NCBI GenBank assembly: GCA_002841605.1
Contig: PHAF01000097.1
Location: forward strand, 6,522 to 13,506
Length of the DNA: 6,985 nt
Direction of reading: 5' to 3'
From: Firmicutes bacterium HGW-Firmicutes-10
Lineage (GTDB): Bacteria; Bacillota_I; Bacilli_A; Erysipelotrichales; Erysipelotrichaceae
Below are positions 6,790 to 6,985 of the stretch, one piece after another. The notes beneath the pieces are model-generated. The model was not told where the DNA came from. It did not search any database and saw nothing but the letters and a program-made list of their open reading frames with translations. Positions within the stretch are counted from its first letter, which is position 1; every line of letters begins with the position of its first letter. The position numbers and the translations under genes were made by a program.

Positions 6790-6861
6790 GTGTTGTCTAC
6801 ACCATTGAAGACGGACGTTTTTCAAAAAGGTCGCAAAATCCGTTATTTTATTTATATGTTT

Positions 6862-6984
6862 TCAGCAATCTTTGCAATCCTTGTTTTTTTCATGACGCCT
6901 GTAATCCAAGATATTTCCATAAGCATCAAATTCGAACTCACAACAATCAGTCAACACTTTTTTAAGTCTTTCCTTCGCCCGCTG
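6862..6984 (-). CDS. Cysteine-rich C-terminus of an upstream gene (partial, runs off window)
   Basis: Reading the - strand from the right edge gives 40 open codons ending in TGA (6864-6862). The residues include RAKERLKKVLTDCCEFEF, then DAYGNILDYRRHEK, and the protein closes with DCKDC. Four cysteines in 40 residues, as a CC pair and a terminal C-x-x-C, suggest a metal- or metalloid-binding tail. Because it lies directly upstream of arsM on the same strand, an ArsR-type arsenic-responsive repressor or another arsenic protein is a reasonable guess. The fragment holds no DNA-binding domain and I do not recognise the family. The 88-base gap to arsM shows no convincing promoter or terminator, which fits co-transcription. 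Confidence 0.6.
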   Translation of the reverse strand, partial: QRAKERLKKVLTDCCEFEFDAYGNILDYRRHEKNKDCKDC

Positions 6985-6985
6985 A

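Noticed and set aside
6790..6861. A hairpin (ACGGA/TCCGT arms) between the upstream partial gene and arsM
   Set aside because: The stem is only about five pairs with a long AT-rich loop, too weak to call a terminator or riboswitch.
1..6985. CRISPR array, tRNA, rRNA, insertion sequence or attachment site
   Set aside because: No regularly spaced repeats, tRNA-like cloverleaf, transposase motifs or terminal inverted repeats were seen by reading both strands.

Overview
The window looks like chromosomal DNA from a low-GC bacterium of the Bacillota/Mycoplasmatota type, such as a clostridial, erysipelotrichial or acholeplasma-like lineage. The evidence is the AT-rich intergenic DNA, strong purine-rich Shine-Dalgarno sites close to consensus, TGA and TAA both used as stops, a near-consensus sigma-A-type promoter and a classic hairpin plus T-run terminator. 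Nothing here allows a genus to be named, and the taxonomic statement is inference.

From left to right: (1) the 3' part of an unrecognised + strand gene, open at the window edge and ending at 541. (2) A complete two-gene AbiE operon, with an AbiEi-type antitoxin/repressor (628-1221) and an AbiEii-type nucleotidyltransferase toxin (1218-2054). The two genes are joined by a 4-base ATGA overlap and preceded by a promoter embedded in a perfect 13-bp inverted repeat, which is the likely AbiEi operator. (3) A regulatory gap of 240-300 bases with a 20-bp imperfect palindrome of the LacI/CcpA (cre) kind. (4) A very long + strand gene (2355-5804, about 1,149 residues) whose motifs match, in order, the (alpha/alpha)6-barrel inverting phosphorylases of the GH94 type. 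The best guess is a beta-linked oligoglucan phosphorylase of the long (about 1,100-residue) class. It is followed by a strong terminator. (5) On the - strand, arsM, an arsenite S-adenosylmethionine methyltransferase with all three canonical catalytic cysteines. It is preceded by the cysteine-rich C-terminus of another - strand gene that runs off the right edge.

Three independent functions therefore sit side by side: phage defence/toxin-antitoxin, beta-glucan breakdown under probable carbon control, and arsenic detoxification. The phosphorylase unit and the arsenic unit converge on a shared 159-base gap. The AbiE operon is self-contained (own promoter, operator and translational coupling) and appears poorer in GC than the phosphorylase gene, as expected for a mobile accessory module.

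No wholly new system is evident. The items most worth a second look are the compact AbiE promoter/operator, the half-site-like copy just beyond the operon's end, and the solitary long GH94-like phosphorylase with its cre-like site and uncertain start.
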